A stretch of DNA of 64,000 nucleotides from Zoroaster sp. YZ-2022. Taxonomy: Eukaryota; Echinodermata; Asteroidea; Forcipulatida; Zoroasteridae. The stretch's first letter is position 1. Each line of letters starts with the position of its first letter. The stretch spans positions 26,388,526 through 26,452,525 of the forward strand of contig CM055831.1 in assembly GCA_029582265.1 (NCBI GenBank), given 5' to 3'. Below the pieces are notes generated by a model. The model searched no databases and was not told the DNA's origin. It saw only the letters and a list, made by a program, of their open reading frames with translations. Made by a program: the position numbers and the translations under genes. Below are positions 23,331 to 33,909 of this stretch, in pieces.

Positions 23331-23623
23331 TTAACCCTCCTACTACTACAAGGGTCAAAATCCAAGGTATATCTTATGCACTTAAAAGTCAAACACTGTC
23401 AAACCTTACGTGTAGTAAGTACATTTACAGGTCAAAATGAGTCGACCGTTTTTGACTGATAAAAGCATTGTCTGGTATTGTTCAGGGTGGTCAAAATGAC
23501 AGTCAAAACCAGTCAAAAATGCCCCTGTGTGCACATTTGGGTCAACAGTCAAAACGGGCAGTTGACTGATTTTGACCACTATAGCTACTTGCCACTAAAG
23601 TGCAGCTATAGTAGGAGGGTTAA
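23331..23623. mobile_element. TTAA-flanked element with CCCTCCTACTA termini, word repeat GTCAAAA
   Basis: TTAA at 23331-23334 and 23620-23623. Termini CCCTCCTACTA and TAGTAGGAGGG. GGTCAAAAT, CAGTCAAAA and inverted TTTTGAC occur about a dozen times between 23350 and 23580. No coding capacity. Confidence 0.7.
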
Positions 23624-23627
23624 TCAA

Positions 23628-24036
23628 ATAAAAAATAAAAATTCTGGGCAATTCAATGGTTACTCACGTTACATTTTTGAAAGTTGTGGGCCCATTCTTA
23701 ATGCCATAATATTTATTTCACTCATCAGTTTTTTCACAGTAGTTGCATTATACCCAGACCTTACTCAGCACAAAATAACAATTTAAGAAATGTGTTAAAA
23801 TACGTTACGTCGGAGAAAAAGCAATATTGTATGTCTGTGCATAAAAAGGATCACCAGTAACCATTTTGCTCTTATTATAGCATGCATCTAACAAATTTCC
23901 GATTTTTTTTTTTTTTATGCTGAGTAAGGTCTGGTTCTAATGAGTGACATAAAGGAAATTATGGCATTAACAGTGGACCCAGTACCTCAAAAATGTAACG
24001 TGAGTAACCATGGAATTGCAAATTTTTATTTTAAGA
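23628..24036. repeat. Foldback element, ~400 bp
   Basis: The left arm (23635-23775: ATGGTTACTCACGTTACATT, then ATACCCAGACCTTACTCAGC) is complementary with some mismatches to 23917-24025, around a short centre. No TSD determined. Confidence 0.75.
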
Positions 24037-24175
24037 TTTCAATGTTTTATGAGGAATTACAATAATATGCACTGGCACAAATTCACGGCACAATACAAAA
24101 CACACAATCACTGCAAGAAAAAAACAAATTTGTTTTATATACATGTATGTTTATAATAAAGTGTACATTCAAATA

Positions 24176-24432
24176 TACTACTCAAAACAATTTAGGGAAC
24201 ACCTGAATAATCTCAGTTAAAGCAAGATCATTTATTTCAGATAAACACAATGTTTCACAGAATTGTGCACAATGAAACAGATGATAAAGGATGCATGTAC
24301 ATGTAGTGATTACACATTTCATGACATGACTACTGAAAGAGAGAGGGGGTTGCAAATGAAAATCCTGGTTCATGGAACATCCTGGTTCATGTTAAAAATC
24401 CGGTGTTCCCTAAATTGTTTTGAGCAGTATAT
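24176..24432. mobile_element. Mariner-type MITE with TA target
   Basis: Termini CTCAAAACAATTTAGGGAAC (24181) and GTTCCCTAAATTGTTTTGAG are perfect inverted repeats of about 23 bases with TA-containing flanks. Internal sequence non-coding, total about 255 bases. Confidence 0.8.
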
Positions 24433-24514
24433 TACATTCCCTGGGATGCAATGTTGTGGATTTTAAAATAAACCAATATCAATGTACCCATACTTGTAGA
24501 TACAACTGTATTAT

Positions 24515-25065
24515 AGGGCTGTGTGTTTTCGAATGATTTGGTAACCGGATATTCGGATTTTGATTTCAATCGAATATTCGATATACAATGGCTGCTGATT
24601 GTAATTGCACAATGTGATATAACGAGCATGCACGATAGTAGAGGTGCTGGTCACCTGTTCTATCTTACCACTCACTGGCTTTGTTTAAAATGAATTTTGG
24701 TGTATTTGTAGTTTATTAGGGTTTGGTTTTATATTTAATTGATGTAATCTGATTGCCAGTGTAAAATGTAATAAAATAAAAATAAAAATAAATAGATAAG
24801 ACCTTACATAGCCTGGCCTTCACCACGCAAATATCATTGCGAATAGGATGGGCTTGCAAATGTAGACGAGAGGATGATTGGGGATAATGATGGATACTCT
24901 AATAAGAAAAAAGAAAAAAAACATTTAACATAAACATTATTCTGCGGAAGGTGCATTTTTTTTCTGCGAATATTCGAACTGGAAAAAGACAACCGGATAT
25001 TTGAACCATCGACCGAATGTATGTATTTGAATAGTCGGTTATTTGGCACACTCCTACTGTATTAT
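24515..25065. repeat. Element with GAATATTCG palindromic motifs
   Basis: Its left part (GGGCTGTGTGTTTTCGAAT, GGTAACCGGATATTCGGATT) matches the L/M intron element near 37120-37180. The right part (24960-25060) carries partly inverted versions of the same words. No gene seen. Confidence 0.6.
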
Positions 25066-25258
25066 TCCATGTAATATGTCCATGCCTTGAAGCACATTTA
25101 ATATTGTGTTTATTGTCACATTTTTAGTGCTACATAAAGTTTTATTAGTACACGTACATGTATGTTTTTTATGATGTACTGTAATTGTCTGCTTCATTTA
25201 TATGGTGCATATAAGAATATACATGTAGGGATACAGTACATGAATTGACCCAATTCCA

Positions 25259-25353
25259 CAAATCCTGGCATACTCTGTGTACATATGGTGCTATAATTTA
25301 TCAAAGGAAATAGGGATCTACACTGTACAGAAACGTGACTTTATTAAAGCCTG
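25259..25353 (+). repeat. Direct repeat, copy 1 (95 bp)
   Basis: Matches 25469-25563 over its whole length with about five differences, starting CAAATCCTGGCATACTCTGT and ending near AAACGTGACTTTA. Confidence 0.85.
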
Positions 25354-25468
25354 TGATTTGCTGAATGGACACCAAGTTGTTTTTGTAAAACACATGCAAA
25401 AGTATTGGAAGTTATAACATTTAGACACCCTGTTTTTCAAAGAACAATTTTGGACGCCCTGTTATTTT

Positions 25469-25563
25469 CAAATCCTGGCATACTCTGTGTACATATGGTG
25501 CTATAATTTATCAAAGGAAATAGGCATGTACGCTGTACAGAAACGTGACTTTAGGAAAGCCTA
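25469..25563 (+). repeat. Direct repeat, copy 2 (95 bp)
   Basis: Second copy of 25259-25353, 115 bases downstream. The spacer itself contains a smaller duplication (ACACCCTGTTTTTCA, ACGCCCTGTTATTTTCA). Confidence 0.85.
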
Positions 25564-26118
25564 GGTGATTATTATTTTTTTAATGTGAATTATACAGAGA
25601 TGGTCCAGGATTTTCAGTCTGAAGTGGTGAGCTTATTTTTATGATTTACAGCGTAACAGTTTACAGGTTTCCTTTGTACTTTAACCAATTTGTTTTTTTT
25701 TTAATCATTTTTTATTATTATTTTAATGGGGTGTGGTGGGTGGAGGACATATAATGGCCATATAAAACATGTACATGTACGTATTTGTCACGATCACAAG
25801 ACTTGAGAGAGAACAGTGCATGGTCAGGTTAACCAGGGTAATTAAGAATTCTTTTTAATTAAACAAAATTTAAATCTAAATTCCCCGAGAAGGTTGACCA
25901 TTCTTGTCCACAATAGATCCAAATCGAATGAGAAAAACAAGATTATGAAAATTGCTCTGGTATTAACATCCCAAGGTCTTGTCCCACTTATGACTGTGTG
26001 TGGGTGGGTGGGTGATTGTGTTGTGATTAGACTTGTGCAAGTCATTGAATTATCAGTGTACTTGATAATTAAGTGACCAGTGAGGGTGCGGTCATCTTCT
26101 TCCATATATTAATGCAGA

Positions 26119-26257
26119 TGGGTGTCGCGCTGAACGGTCTAGAGCACAGGACTCAAGTTACAGTGCCTGAGTCATCAGAAATGTGGGTTCGAATCCTGGC
26201 CATGCCAGTTGTGGTATTTGTGTTTTTGTGCAATCATCATCATCATCATCATCATCA
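26119..26257 (+). mobile_element. tRNA-Leu-derived SINE
   Basis: The first 88 bases resemble tRNA-Leu(CAA): an A-box-like AACGGTCTAGAGC, an anticodon-region ACTCAAGTT, a long variable arm and the B box GGTTCGAATCC, followed by a short unrelated part and a (CAT)n tail (26232-26256). A functional tRNA is unlikely because the acceptor arms do not pair. Confidence 0.75.
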
Positions 26258-26259
26258 AA

Positions 26260-26515
26260 GTTTCGTGCTTGCACCGGTTTTCCGGGCTTCACGTTTGCTG
26301 GTAGGATATCGGGTATCTAGCCAACTGTTAAATTTCTTGCGATCATACATCGTTTGTCATAGTTGTAATGGCTCGATGCCGGTGGCTTTTTGGAGCCCTT
26401 TCCAATGCGACTGAGCATAGCGCCGGGTGGGAATCGCAAAGCACATGATTTTTTGGAGGTCACTGTTTGGTAGCCGCGTGACGTGGGCTATGTATTTGAG
26501 ATGCTGTTTTTGTGA
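26260..26515 (-). mobile_element. Possible LINE ORF2 C-terminal remnant
   Basis: The minus-strand frame reads LKYIAHVTRLPNSDLQKIM and then SHWKGLQKATGIEPLQLRR, which resembles the tail after the RT domain of some LINEs (a K-Y-I-x-H-V-x-R-L pattern, then a Trp-containing helix and an LRR-like segment). It lies next to the DIRS element and is short, so this is weak. Confidence 0.35.
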
Positions 26516-26521
26516 AAAATC

Positions 26522-26712
26522 CCCCAAATCAAGGGTGATTTGGGAGTCCGCGAAGGGACGATACTTACCTGTTAAACCTACAAATGCACATTTCACTAGC
26601 CGAAGGCTACCTCGTTAGATTCTTTTTTACCGCACCCTAATAAGCGCCTCCAGTGTCCCTTCCCATCATGCCTCTGCGCCATGCGTGTCGTCGTCCCTCT
26701 TTTTCTCGGGTG
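26522..26712. repeat. DIRS inverted terminal repeat (3' side)
   Basis: The segment CCTGTTAAACCTACAAATGC (26568-26587) and the following 120 bases, including GCGCCTCCAGTGTCCCTTCC, pair with 32135-32275 on the other end. Confidence 0.9.
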
Positions 26713-26761
26713 TGAGTAAAAGAAGAGTACAGGCTGAGCCCAAGTGGGGCAGGAGGGTGGG

Positions 26762-26862
26762 AGGTTTAACAGGTATAGTCGCCCCTTCGGACTCCCAAAT
26801 CACCCTTGATTTGGGGAGTCCACTTCAGGGGACTCCTTACCTGTTAAACCTACAAATGCACA
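26762..26862. repeat. DIRS internal complementary region
   Basis: The first half (GGTTTAACAGGTATAGTCGC to TTGATTTGGGG) is complementary to the 26522-26580 end. The second half (AGTCCACTTCAGGGGACTCC to AACCTAC) is complementary to the 32260-32302 end. This is the expected template that allows the termini to be completed through a circular intermediate. Confidence 0.85.
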
Positions 26863-26864
26863 GA

Positions 26865-27769
26865 TTAGCACAGGGGAAAAGGAGGAGGGCGAGGCGAGGC
26901 ATGGGAAGAATCCATCAAGGAAAACCAAACGAATTGGTCCTTCACGTTCTCCCAATTAAAACAGAAAAAGGGCACACTCACAAATGAAAGGACCAGAAGG
27001 CACCAGCAGGGCCGACATCCAGTCATTGTGTGGAGGCCGGAGCGGGGATCGAGCCGTCCTGAGAGTGGCACGCCAACCCGTCCCGCCGCCTGTAGTACAT
27101 CCCTCAGGTAACAAGGCGTGAATGTTGAAGGCGTCTTCCAGGCTGCTGCATAGAGGATGTCCTGAAGTGGGACACCCTGCATGTAGGCCCATGAAGTTGA
27201 CATAGCCCGTGTCTCGTGAGCATGGGCAGTCTTCCCAGTGGAGGTGGGCCATTGCGATTGCGATGAGTGTATGGCCCGCACTATTCATTGGGAGATAGTA
27301 TCCAGGGAGGCCGCCCCATGCGGCATCGTGGATGAGATGAGTAGTTGGGGACAGAGCCCGGGCGGCTTAGTACGAGCCAGATACCATTTAAGTGCTCGGA
27401 CAGGGCACCAGAGGCTATCCGCAGGTATGGATGAGGCTGACTTGATGTCAGGGATAAAATGTCCGGGGAAGACATAGAAGGGGACTGATCTTTCGTGAAG
27501 GAAAGAATGACGGGATGAGGCGAACCCGCCAGGTTCCCCGTGATAAGTCCATGGTCAACAGTTAGGCATGAAGTTACGCTACGGCGCCTTGCCGTGGCGA
27601 TGGCTACCAAGAAGACCGTTTTGACAGAGAGGTCAATAAGTGATGCCTGAGCTAGTGGTTCGAAGGGAGCTATCTTAAGAGACTGAAGCACTTGCCCCAG
27701 GTCCCATGAAGGCAGTAACTCCGTCCGTGGGAGGACGTTCGAGGAACATGCCCTGAGGAGTTGAGTCAA
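26865..27769 (-). pseudogene. DIRS tyrosine recombinase
   Basis: The N-terminal part of the catalytic region (27769-27284) has LPSWDLGQVLQSL, FEPLAQASLIDLSVKTVFLV and ATARRRS, carrying the first catalytic arginine. The C-terminal part (27281-26990) has HETR (27207-27218, the HxxR box), then WAYMQGVPLQDILYAAAWK and the nucleophile region TFTPCYLRDV with tyrosine at 27108-27110. All visible catalytic residues are kept, but the two halves are in different frames, with a shift near 27281-27300. Confidence 0.85.
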
Positions 27770-27924
27770 GGCCCCGTTGGATGAAGCGGTAGAGTTATCT
27801 GGAAGCTTGGGATGAACCGCACGAGGGCCGAGCGATACCTAGGTATCGTGGCCCAGTGAAGGCCCTGCTGAAAAAGGGCAAGATAGGGAAATCGCCTATT
27901 TGTTGTATAGATGCTGAGCAGGGA

Positions 27925-29090
27925 TCAACAGAGTTGTCGCCCATTTATGTATGGTAATATGGTAGGCGGCTGTTGTGGGTCGTCCTTGTAGATGGACGTC
28001 GGCTCCGGGAGCCGCCAAGGCTGCAGCGTTCTCTGAAAGGCCCGCTGAACAACAGGATGGGTTGACAACATCCAACACGTTAAGTGTAGAGTCTCGATTG
28101 GGGATGGTAAATCTTGGCGACTGAGGTTGGCTGAGAAGATCCTCCTGTGGGGAAGCAGGACAGGAGGACTCACCAGAAGGCAGACTAGTTTCTGAAACCA
28201 GGGCTGACGGGGCCAAAAGGAGCTATAAGGCACTAGGCAAGGGTGGTCTCGATCCTCGCCAAGACCCTTGGGAGGAGGGAGATCGGTGGGTAAGCATAAG
28301 CGTACATGTTTGACCAATCGGTCAATGGGCGTCCCATGCCCATGCCTGAGGATCCCTACCCGAGAGCAGTATACCGATAACTGGTTGTTCGGGCTGGTAA
28401 AGAGATCTATGTGAGGCGATCGAACCGATGAAAGATGGCTCAAACCACGGATGGGTGCAATGTCCATTCCGTCGGCAGGGCTGTCTCCGGAGAAGCATCT
28501 GGCACCGTATTCAGCCTCCCGGGTAGGAGAACCGCTGATAGGGCTGTCTTGTTCGCTATGCACCAACAGAGTAGGTTCAAAGGTACATGCATAAGCGTGG
28601 GGACGAGTGCCCCTGCCGATTGATGTGAAGCCACAACTGTTGTGTTGTCGGTACTGACTTCGGTGTGTGGCCGGACACGGTCGGGTCCAGTATATCAAGC
28701 CTTCTGAACAGCCAGGAGCTCGAGGGATGTTGATGTGTAAAGGTTTCTCCTCTTGGGACCAAGTCCCTGCGCGAAGTCTGTCCCAAAATGAGCACCCCAG
28801 CCCAGGTTGGAAGCCTCTATGGTCAGAGTCAAGATGGGTTGAGGCATGGGAATATATTTCCCTTGGTGAGTGCCTCTCGTTGGAGCCACCAACGGAGGTG
28901 CTGTCGATCGTAATGAAGGAAATACCGGAACCGGAAGGGTGATAGGGTCCCGGTAGATCCGGTACAAGGCAAGTAGGTGTAGCTGTAACGGACGGAGCCT
29001 CATCCTGCACCATGGTATGAGGTCCACCATGCTTGCTATCAGACCCAGTAGTCGTAGCCAAGCCGCTGCGGGAGCAGATTGGGCGGACAA
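27925..29090 (-). pseudogene. DIRS RNase H and adjoining domain
   Basis: RNase H pattern: SNLGWGAHFG (28830-28800 region) and LELLAVQKA, preceded by the RT-connection block LRLLGLIASMVDLIPWCRMR near 29040. Further on, HIDLFTSPNNQLSVYCSR and FWPRQPWFQKLVCLLV mark the domain that in DIRS elements follows RNase H. At least two frame changes are needed (near 28700 and 28640-28440). Confidence 0.8.
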
Positions 29091-29149
29091 GAGGATGGCT
29101 ACACATTCTATGAGATTGTCGACCCTTTCTCAAGTGGGTGAGACAAGGT

Positions 29150-29660
29150 CACTCTTTGAAGATGCAGCTCGGCACCGAGAAAAGTGGGAAAGAGCAGTCG
29201 TTTTCCCTATCGGGACGTGTAGGTAAGCATCCGTCAAGTCCAGCGAAGCCCCCATGCAGGATGAGGCAAAGCCTCCAGAACTGCGTGTAAGGTTTCCATC
29301 CGAAACGCTTTGGGCGTATGAAGTGGCTCAAGGGGCGAAGGTTTAAAACTGGGCCATCGTCGCCCTGTTATTGCTTTGGCGTTAGAAAGAACTTGAAAAG
29401 AACCCTTGGTTTGCCCGATCGGGCGGTATCATGGTAATCGCCCGTTGATAAGCCTGAATCTCTGATTCCAGTGTACGCCGTTGTCGGGATCTGCTGGGAC
29501 CCGGCGTTATTTTTGCATGTAATACGATGGGGGCGCCGTAAACTCCAGAGCATAACCTTTGGTTACGGTTTCGAGAACCCTGCGTCCGCAAAAAAGGGCC
29601 CAAGTCTTCGCAAAATAGAAAGCGACCCCTACGGGTCCGAGGTAGGGAGCGGAGGGGCAA
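29150..29660 (-). pseudogene. DIRS reverse transcriptase, partial
   Basis: The N-terminal RT stretch includes an EFTAPP-like motif in broken frames, QGFFSS, FRMETLHAVLEALPHPA (about 29300-29250) and motif A as SLDLTDAYLHVPI (29250-29205) with its aspartate. Soon after motif A the sequence jumps to the RT-connection region, so the fingers/palm part with the YxDD-type box appears deleted. Confidence 0.75.
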
Positions 29661-29959
29661 CGTCACTGGCCAGAAGCCACCACGGGTGGTCTTAGGCGAG
29701 GTAAACCCTGGTCTGGATCCGCCAGCCACTCCCAGGACGTGACTGTGGGGTTGCTTGGACCAAAGTGGATGTAGGGTACCCTTGGGGTGTGCGCTGACCA
29801 GGTGGAAGGGTTTAGAGGCTTCCTGAAGCGCTGGCTCTTCCCAGTTGGGAGAAGCCTAGTAGGATGGGGAGCTCTGGGTAGATGATTTCACGGAGGTTGA
29901 TTTTGTCCGTGGCGTGATCCGTTTAGCCTCCCTTTCCATGATAACCTGGAACTGTCCAT

Positions 29960-30901
29960 GAATAAATCAGGCCCAGAGTTGAGCGCCTTCCAAGTCAGAT
30001 ATGACCCCATCGGACGGAAGAAAAATTGACTCAGTCACGTTGGATCTCCGGCCGTGGCCAGCATGGAGATTCGTGTGAACTGGTCCATGCAGAGCTCTGG
30101 AGGCAATCATCCAAGCAGCGAAGGCCATCTCAGTTGCCTCCGCTGAAACAGTGGAGTCTGTCTCACAGAGCAAACTAGATATTCGATAGCAGTTGAAGAA
30201 AACAGGAAACACGAAGGCCGCTGTGAGGCCGTGTCTACCTGTAATCAGAGTATCCTCTAGCCATTTCTCTCCGACTGGTAAAGGGGCCTTTACTGAATTG
30301 CGAGCACCTGTATCGGCTGCAATCTTATCCCTGGAGGCAGTTGGTAAGGAAGGAACTGTCAACAATTGATCAAAGTCCACCTGAGGGACTCTAAAGGACG
30401 TAGATCGGCGAGAACATGGGCGTATCCGTCTCATTTTATTCTTTTGAAAGAGCGCAAAGTCGTGATGCGGTCCACACAAAGTCGATCAATCGGAAGACCC
30501 GGAAGAGTGTCCCTCTCTGGGCGCGAGGGAGCAATCGCCGCTTAAAGATTGGCGAGTTCCGTCGCTGGCGGTTGCCGTGGGTTCGCCTGAGGAAGGAATG
30601 TGTAGCACCGGACCATGTCCTTCATAACCAGGCGAGCCGGCGATCTGAAGTAAGTGGGTACTAGCAGTATCAGAGTCGCCTGAGGAGCCCCTTGACGGAA
30701 TGTCATCGCCCGGGCGTTGGGGCATATCCCGAGATCCAGCGGAAAACCCTGGGGACCCATGGGCTGAAGAACGTCCGCGAGCAAACCCGGATGAACTGGG
30801 GCAACTGCAGAAGGCGGTACATCTGGGGCAGACAACGTCAGGTACCTCGTCAGTGTCGGAAAACTCATCGGAGGCAGTACAGATATTGCATCCCCAGCCA
30901 C
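29960..30901 (-). pseudogene. Putative DIRS gag-like region
   Basis: Frames 30901-30542 and 30479-29967 lie upstream of RT in the position of gag. They contain no hallmark motif I can name; the second has a helix-rich stretch (AAFVFPVFFNCYRISSLL, about 30215-30160). Assignment rests on position. Confidence 0.45.
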
Positions 30902-31204
30902 AGGGCTTGACCCGTAGTCAGTCGGTTCTGGGGGTGAGGCGGTCGGAACGGCCCCGTAGGGTTTTTGACCAGAGGCATACAGTGGCTGTCAGATCTTGAA
31001 ATCCCTGTAGGAGTAGTGCTGTGGACCCATCCGGTGATCGGCGGTACCGGGGGAACTGCCGAGGAAGGCGCACTAGAGCTGTAGCGGTGTCGCCTCTACG
31101 TGACGCCAGTACGTTCCTTTCTCCACGGAGTCTGCCCGCTGTAATGACTGCCATGGGGCTAGCCGGTAAAGGCGGATCGATGGGCTACCGCGCTACCAGA
31201 GGCC

Positions 31205-31665
31205 GGTGACCATAAGGTATTCTCCGTAGCTGGGGTCCGGCAGTGGCGGCCGTCCCGGATGACAGGGACCGCCAAGGTATGTCACCGTAGACTGCGCCTT
31301 GCCTTTACTGTAGACCCAGAGGCCAGTGACCCGAAGGTATGGCTCCTAGTCACTTTCTTTTGGAGACTGGTAGTTTTGGATGGCAGGGACTGCGAGGTAA
31401 TGCCTCCAAACTTTCCCTTGCCAGTTCCAGTGGTGACACCTTTTTTTTGGAGGACAGGGGACCCCGTGAAGGTAAGTCCCGGTTGGAAGGGTCAACAGCA
31501 CGGTGGTTTTTCAGAGGGACGGGGACATGAGGTATGTCCTCAGAGAAAACAAAAAATCTGTAGTAGAGGCCCTACCAGCAGACAGGGACCATGAGGTAGC
31601 ATGCAGCTGGTGGGTTCTGAGAGAAGTCACAACGTCGGGAGGCCAGGGACCGCGAGGTATGGCTC
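31205..31665. repeat. Degenerate ~60-bp tandem repeat in DIRS leader
   Basis: At least eight units spaced 57-71 bases apart, each centred on CAGGGACCGCGAGGTATG or a variant (near 31205, 31262, 31320, 31382, 31453, 31516, 31581 and 31641). Flanks of the motif differ between units, so this is an old or selected repeat. Confidence 0.8.
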
Positions 31666-32134
31666 GAGAAGAGAGATCGTTAAGGGACCGGAATGGGTCG
31701 AGAAACGACCCGAAGGCTGGTGGAAAAAAAAACCACCCGGAGGAGGAGGCGGGAAGCGGAGACCAGGCTGTCACTGCCTCCACTCCGTTATCCTCCCAAC
31801 GGCAGACGAACTGATTACCCACGCGGCTTCAAGCAGATTACTTACGATTCTGCAGCGGGGGGAGCACTAATTCATCTTGCGGATCTACAGAAGCCCGCGG
31901 GTTTGCGCTGGCGTGACAAGAGCTCGCCGAGGCATCGGGGGCTAAATCCATAATTCCTGTAGGTGTGTGTAAAACAAAGAAAGGGAATAAAAACAAGGAC
32001 TTACCCACGGATCTGTTCGCTAAGAACAGACCAAAAAACTTCAGAAATCAGAGATTCGGTGACAAAAAGTCGGTTAATCGAGGCGGAGACTCGCAGAAAA
32101 ACTTCGTCTTTTCTCAGCGTGGCGCTAAGAAAAG

Positions 32135-32302
32135 AGAGGACGACGACAGCATGGCGCCAGAAGGCATGATGGGGAAGGGACACTGGAGGCGCGTATTAGG
32201 GTTAACGGTGATGAAAGAATCTAGCTTGAGGTATGCCTTGACTGGTGAAATGTGCATTTGTAGGTTTAACAGGTGAAGGAGGTCCCCTGAAGAGATTGGA
32301 CT
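32135..32302. repeat. DIRS inverted terminal repeat (5' side)
   Basis: Contains GGAAGGGACACTGGAGGCGC and GCATTTGTAGGTTTAACAGG, complementary to the repeat at the 26.6 kb end. The outermost 30 bases are unique to this end, as in DIRS elements. Confidence 0.9.
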
Positions 32303-32356
32303 CCAAGCAACATTTTGCCAGGATTTGAGATTCGATAAATATTGTCATTTAGGACT

Positions 32357-32357
<1 letters not shown>

Positions 32358-32396
<39 letters not shown>

Positions 32397-32487
32397 TGGA
32401 CCTTACATAGCACATGTATCCGCAAACTGGTGCTCAAAGTATATTATTACCTAACTCATCAGGCTCATAAATCATTCCCTGAAACCA
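32358..32487 (-). mobile_element. SINE 3' half, cut by gap
   Basis: Reverse complement of the SINE 3' part: (AAT)n, ATGTGGACCTTACATAGCAC, then AACTGGTGCTCAAAG and CATCAGGCTCATAAATCATT up to the gap, matching 15700-15800. Confidence 0.8.
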
Positions 32488-32987
32488 NNNNNNNNNNNNN
32501 NNNNNNNNNNNNNNNNNNNNNNNNNNNNNNNNNNNNNNNNNNNNNNNNNNNNNNNNNNNNNNNNNNNNNNNNNNNNNNNNNNNNNNNNNNNNNNNNNNNN
32601 NNNNNNNNNNNNNNNNNNNNNNNNNNNNNNNNNNNNNNNNNNNNNNNNNNNNNNNNNNNNNNNNNNNNNNNNNNNNNNNNNNNNNNNNNNNNNNNNNNNN
32701 NNNNNNNNNNNNNNNNNNNNNNNNNNNNNNNNNNNNNNNNNNNNNNNNNNNNNNNNNNNNNNNNNNNNNNNNNNNNNNNNNNNNNNNNNNNNNNNNNNNN
32801 NNNNNNNNNNNNNNNNNNNNNNNNNNNNNNNNNNNNNNNNNNNNNNNNNNNNNNNNNNNNNNNNNNNNNNNNNNNNNNNNNNNNNNNNNNNNNNNNNNNN
32901 NNNNNNNNNNNNNNNNNNNNNNNNNNNNNNNNNNNNNNNNNNNNNNNNNNNNNNNNNNNNNNNNNNNNNNNNNNNNNNNNNNNNNNN
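32488..32987. other. Assembly gap (500 N)
   Basis: Exactly 500 N. It separates a truncated SINE tail from TRIM copy M and removes the 5' half of exon 1 of M. Indels cluster just after it, so they may be read errors. Confidence 1.
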
Positions 32988-33392
32988 ACAAAAAACCCGG
33001 GCATCACAGTTGAAAGAACCATGGCAGAGGTGAAGAACAGAGCTGATGAGATCAGGGCTGAGGTAACAGCTCAAGAGAGTCGTATCATTGATGAAATCAA
33101 AACCCACAAAAGATCAAATAAACAAATTGGATGAATATGAGCAAACAGTGGTGTAATCTCACAACAAATACAGCATTCTGGAGATCGCCAAAGATGTCAC
33201 CAACAATTCATCAGATCCTGACTTCCTTTTCACCCTATCCACTATCAACAGGACTTGAAATTTCAGCAGTCAAAGTATTCCCAAAATTGATCACAAGCTT
33301 CTTCATCTGAGATTCAAGGAGAGTCAGAGGGTTGGTGATATCAATCTTGGCAAGGTGGAGCTGCAGGAACCCAAGTGGGACCTGTGTGGAAA
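32988..33392 (+). pseudogene. TRIM-NHL gene copy M, exon 1, 5' fragment
   Basis: Covers the coiled coil and the linker to NHL, from the gap to the transposon insertion. Compared with L and R it has at least five short indels (near 33100-33120, 33150, 33180, 33228-33240 and 33260), so no frame stays open. The indels lie within 300 bases of a contig end and could partly be read errors. The sequence stops at CTGTGTGGAAA, where the transposon enters. Confidence 0.85.
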
Positions 33393-33909
33393 CTTACGGG
33401 AATCCTCCATTAGAGAAAAATTAAGTATCACACATCCTTTTCATGTTTACCAACTCACACCTCTTATCTGCTTGGACAAACAGTGGCTTTTAATCCCTTT
33501 ATCTGAGTGACAGGCGATATGTAGCCGGTACTACTTTTAACCACTGAAGCATGAAGACTGATCTACCAGCACAAGCCACTGTATTTCCTAGTGCATGTAT
33601 TGTGCAAGGGTATGAGGCACATTTTTGTATTATTATGGTGGGTGGTTTAAATCTTTTCCAAGTTCACCTATTAATGTAGTAGAAAGTTGAGGTAGCAACC
33701 ATGAAGATATTTATTTAGAGTTGTGGCTTAGTTCCAGAGTCATCACAAATCTTTTTTAACATTTCAATGGTGCTACAGAAAGCAGTAACACTAACCAGAT
33801 TGTTTCCCACATCTCTATTGCGAATCAGATGAATCAGAGGAGGAGAGAAACACAGATATAACTCCGATGTGGCCTGGATGAAGACGAATCAGATGACTCA
33901 TCTTTCTAA

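Larger units (their letters stand above)
26522..32302 (-). mobile_element. DIRS-like tyrosine-recombinase retrotransposon (decayed)
   Basis: Full DIRS architecture read on the minus strand: terminal repeat, GC-rich leader with tandem repeats, putative gag, RT, RNase H and adjoining domain, tyrosine recombinase, internal complementary region, inverted terminal repeat. It is much more GC-rich than its surroundings. All coding parts are broken by shifts and stops, and part of RT, including the second catalytic box, is missing. Ends were set from the internal complementary region, which joins the two termini as in a circle: left terminus CCCCAAATCAAGGGTGATTT at 26522, right terminus GGACT at 32302. 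Confidence 0.9.

Noticed and set aside
27925..29133. A single 402-residue protein on the minus strand
   Set aside because: It is a chance join: true RNase H motifs appear in a different frame for part of the stretch, so this is a frameshifted retrotransposon region rather than one protein.
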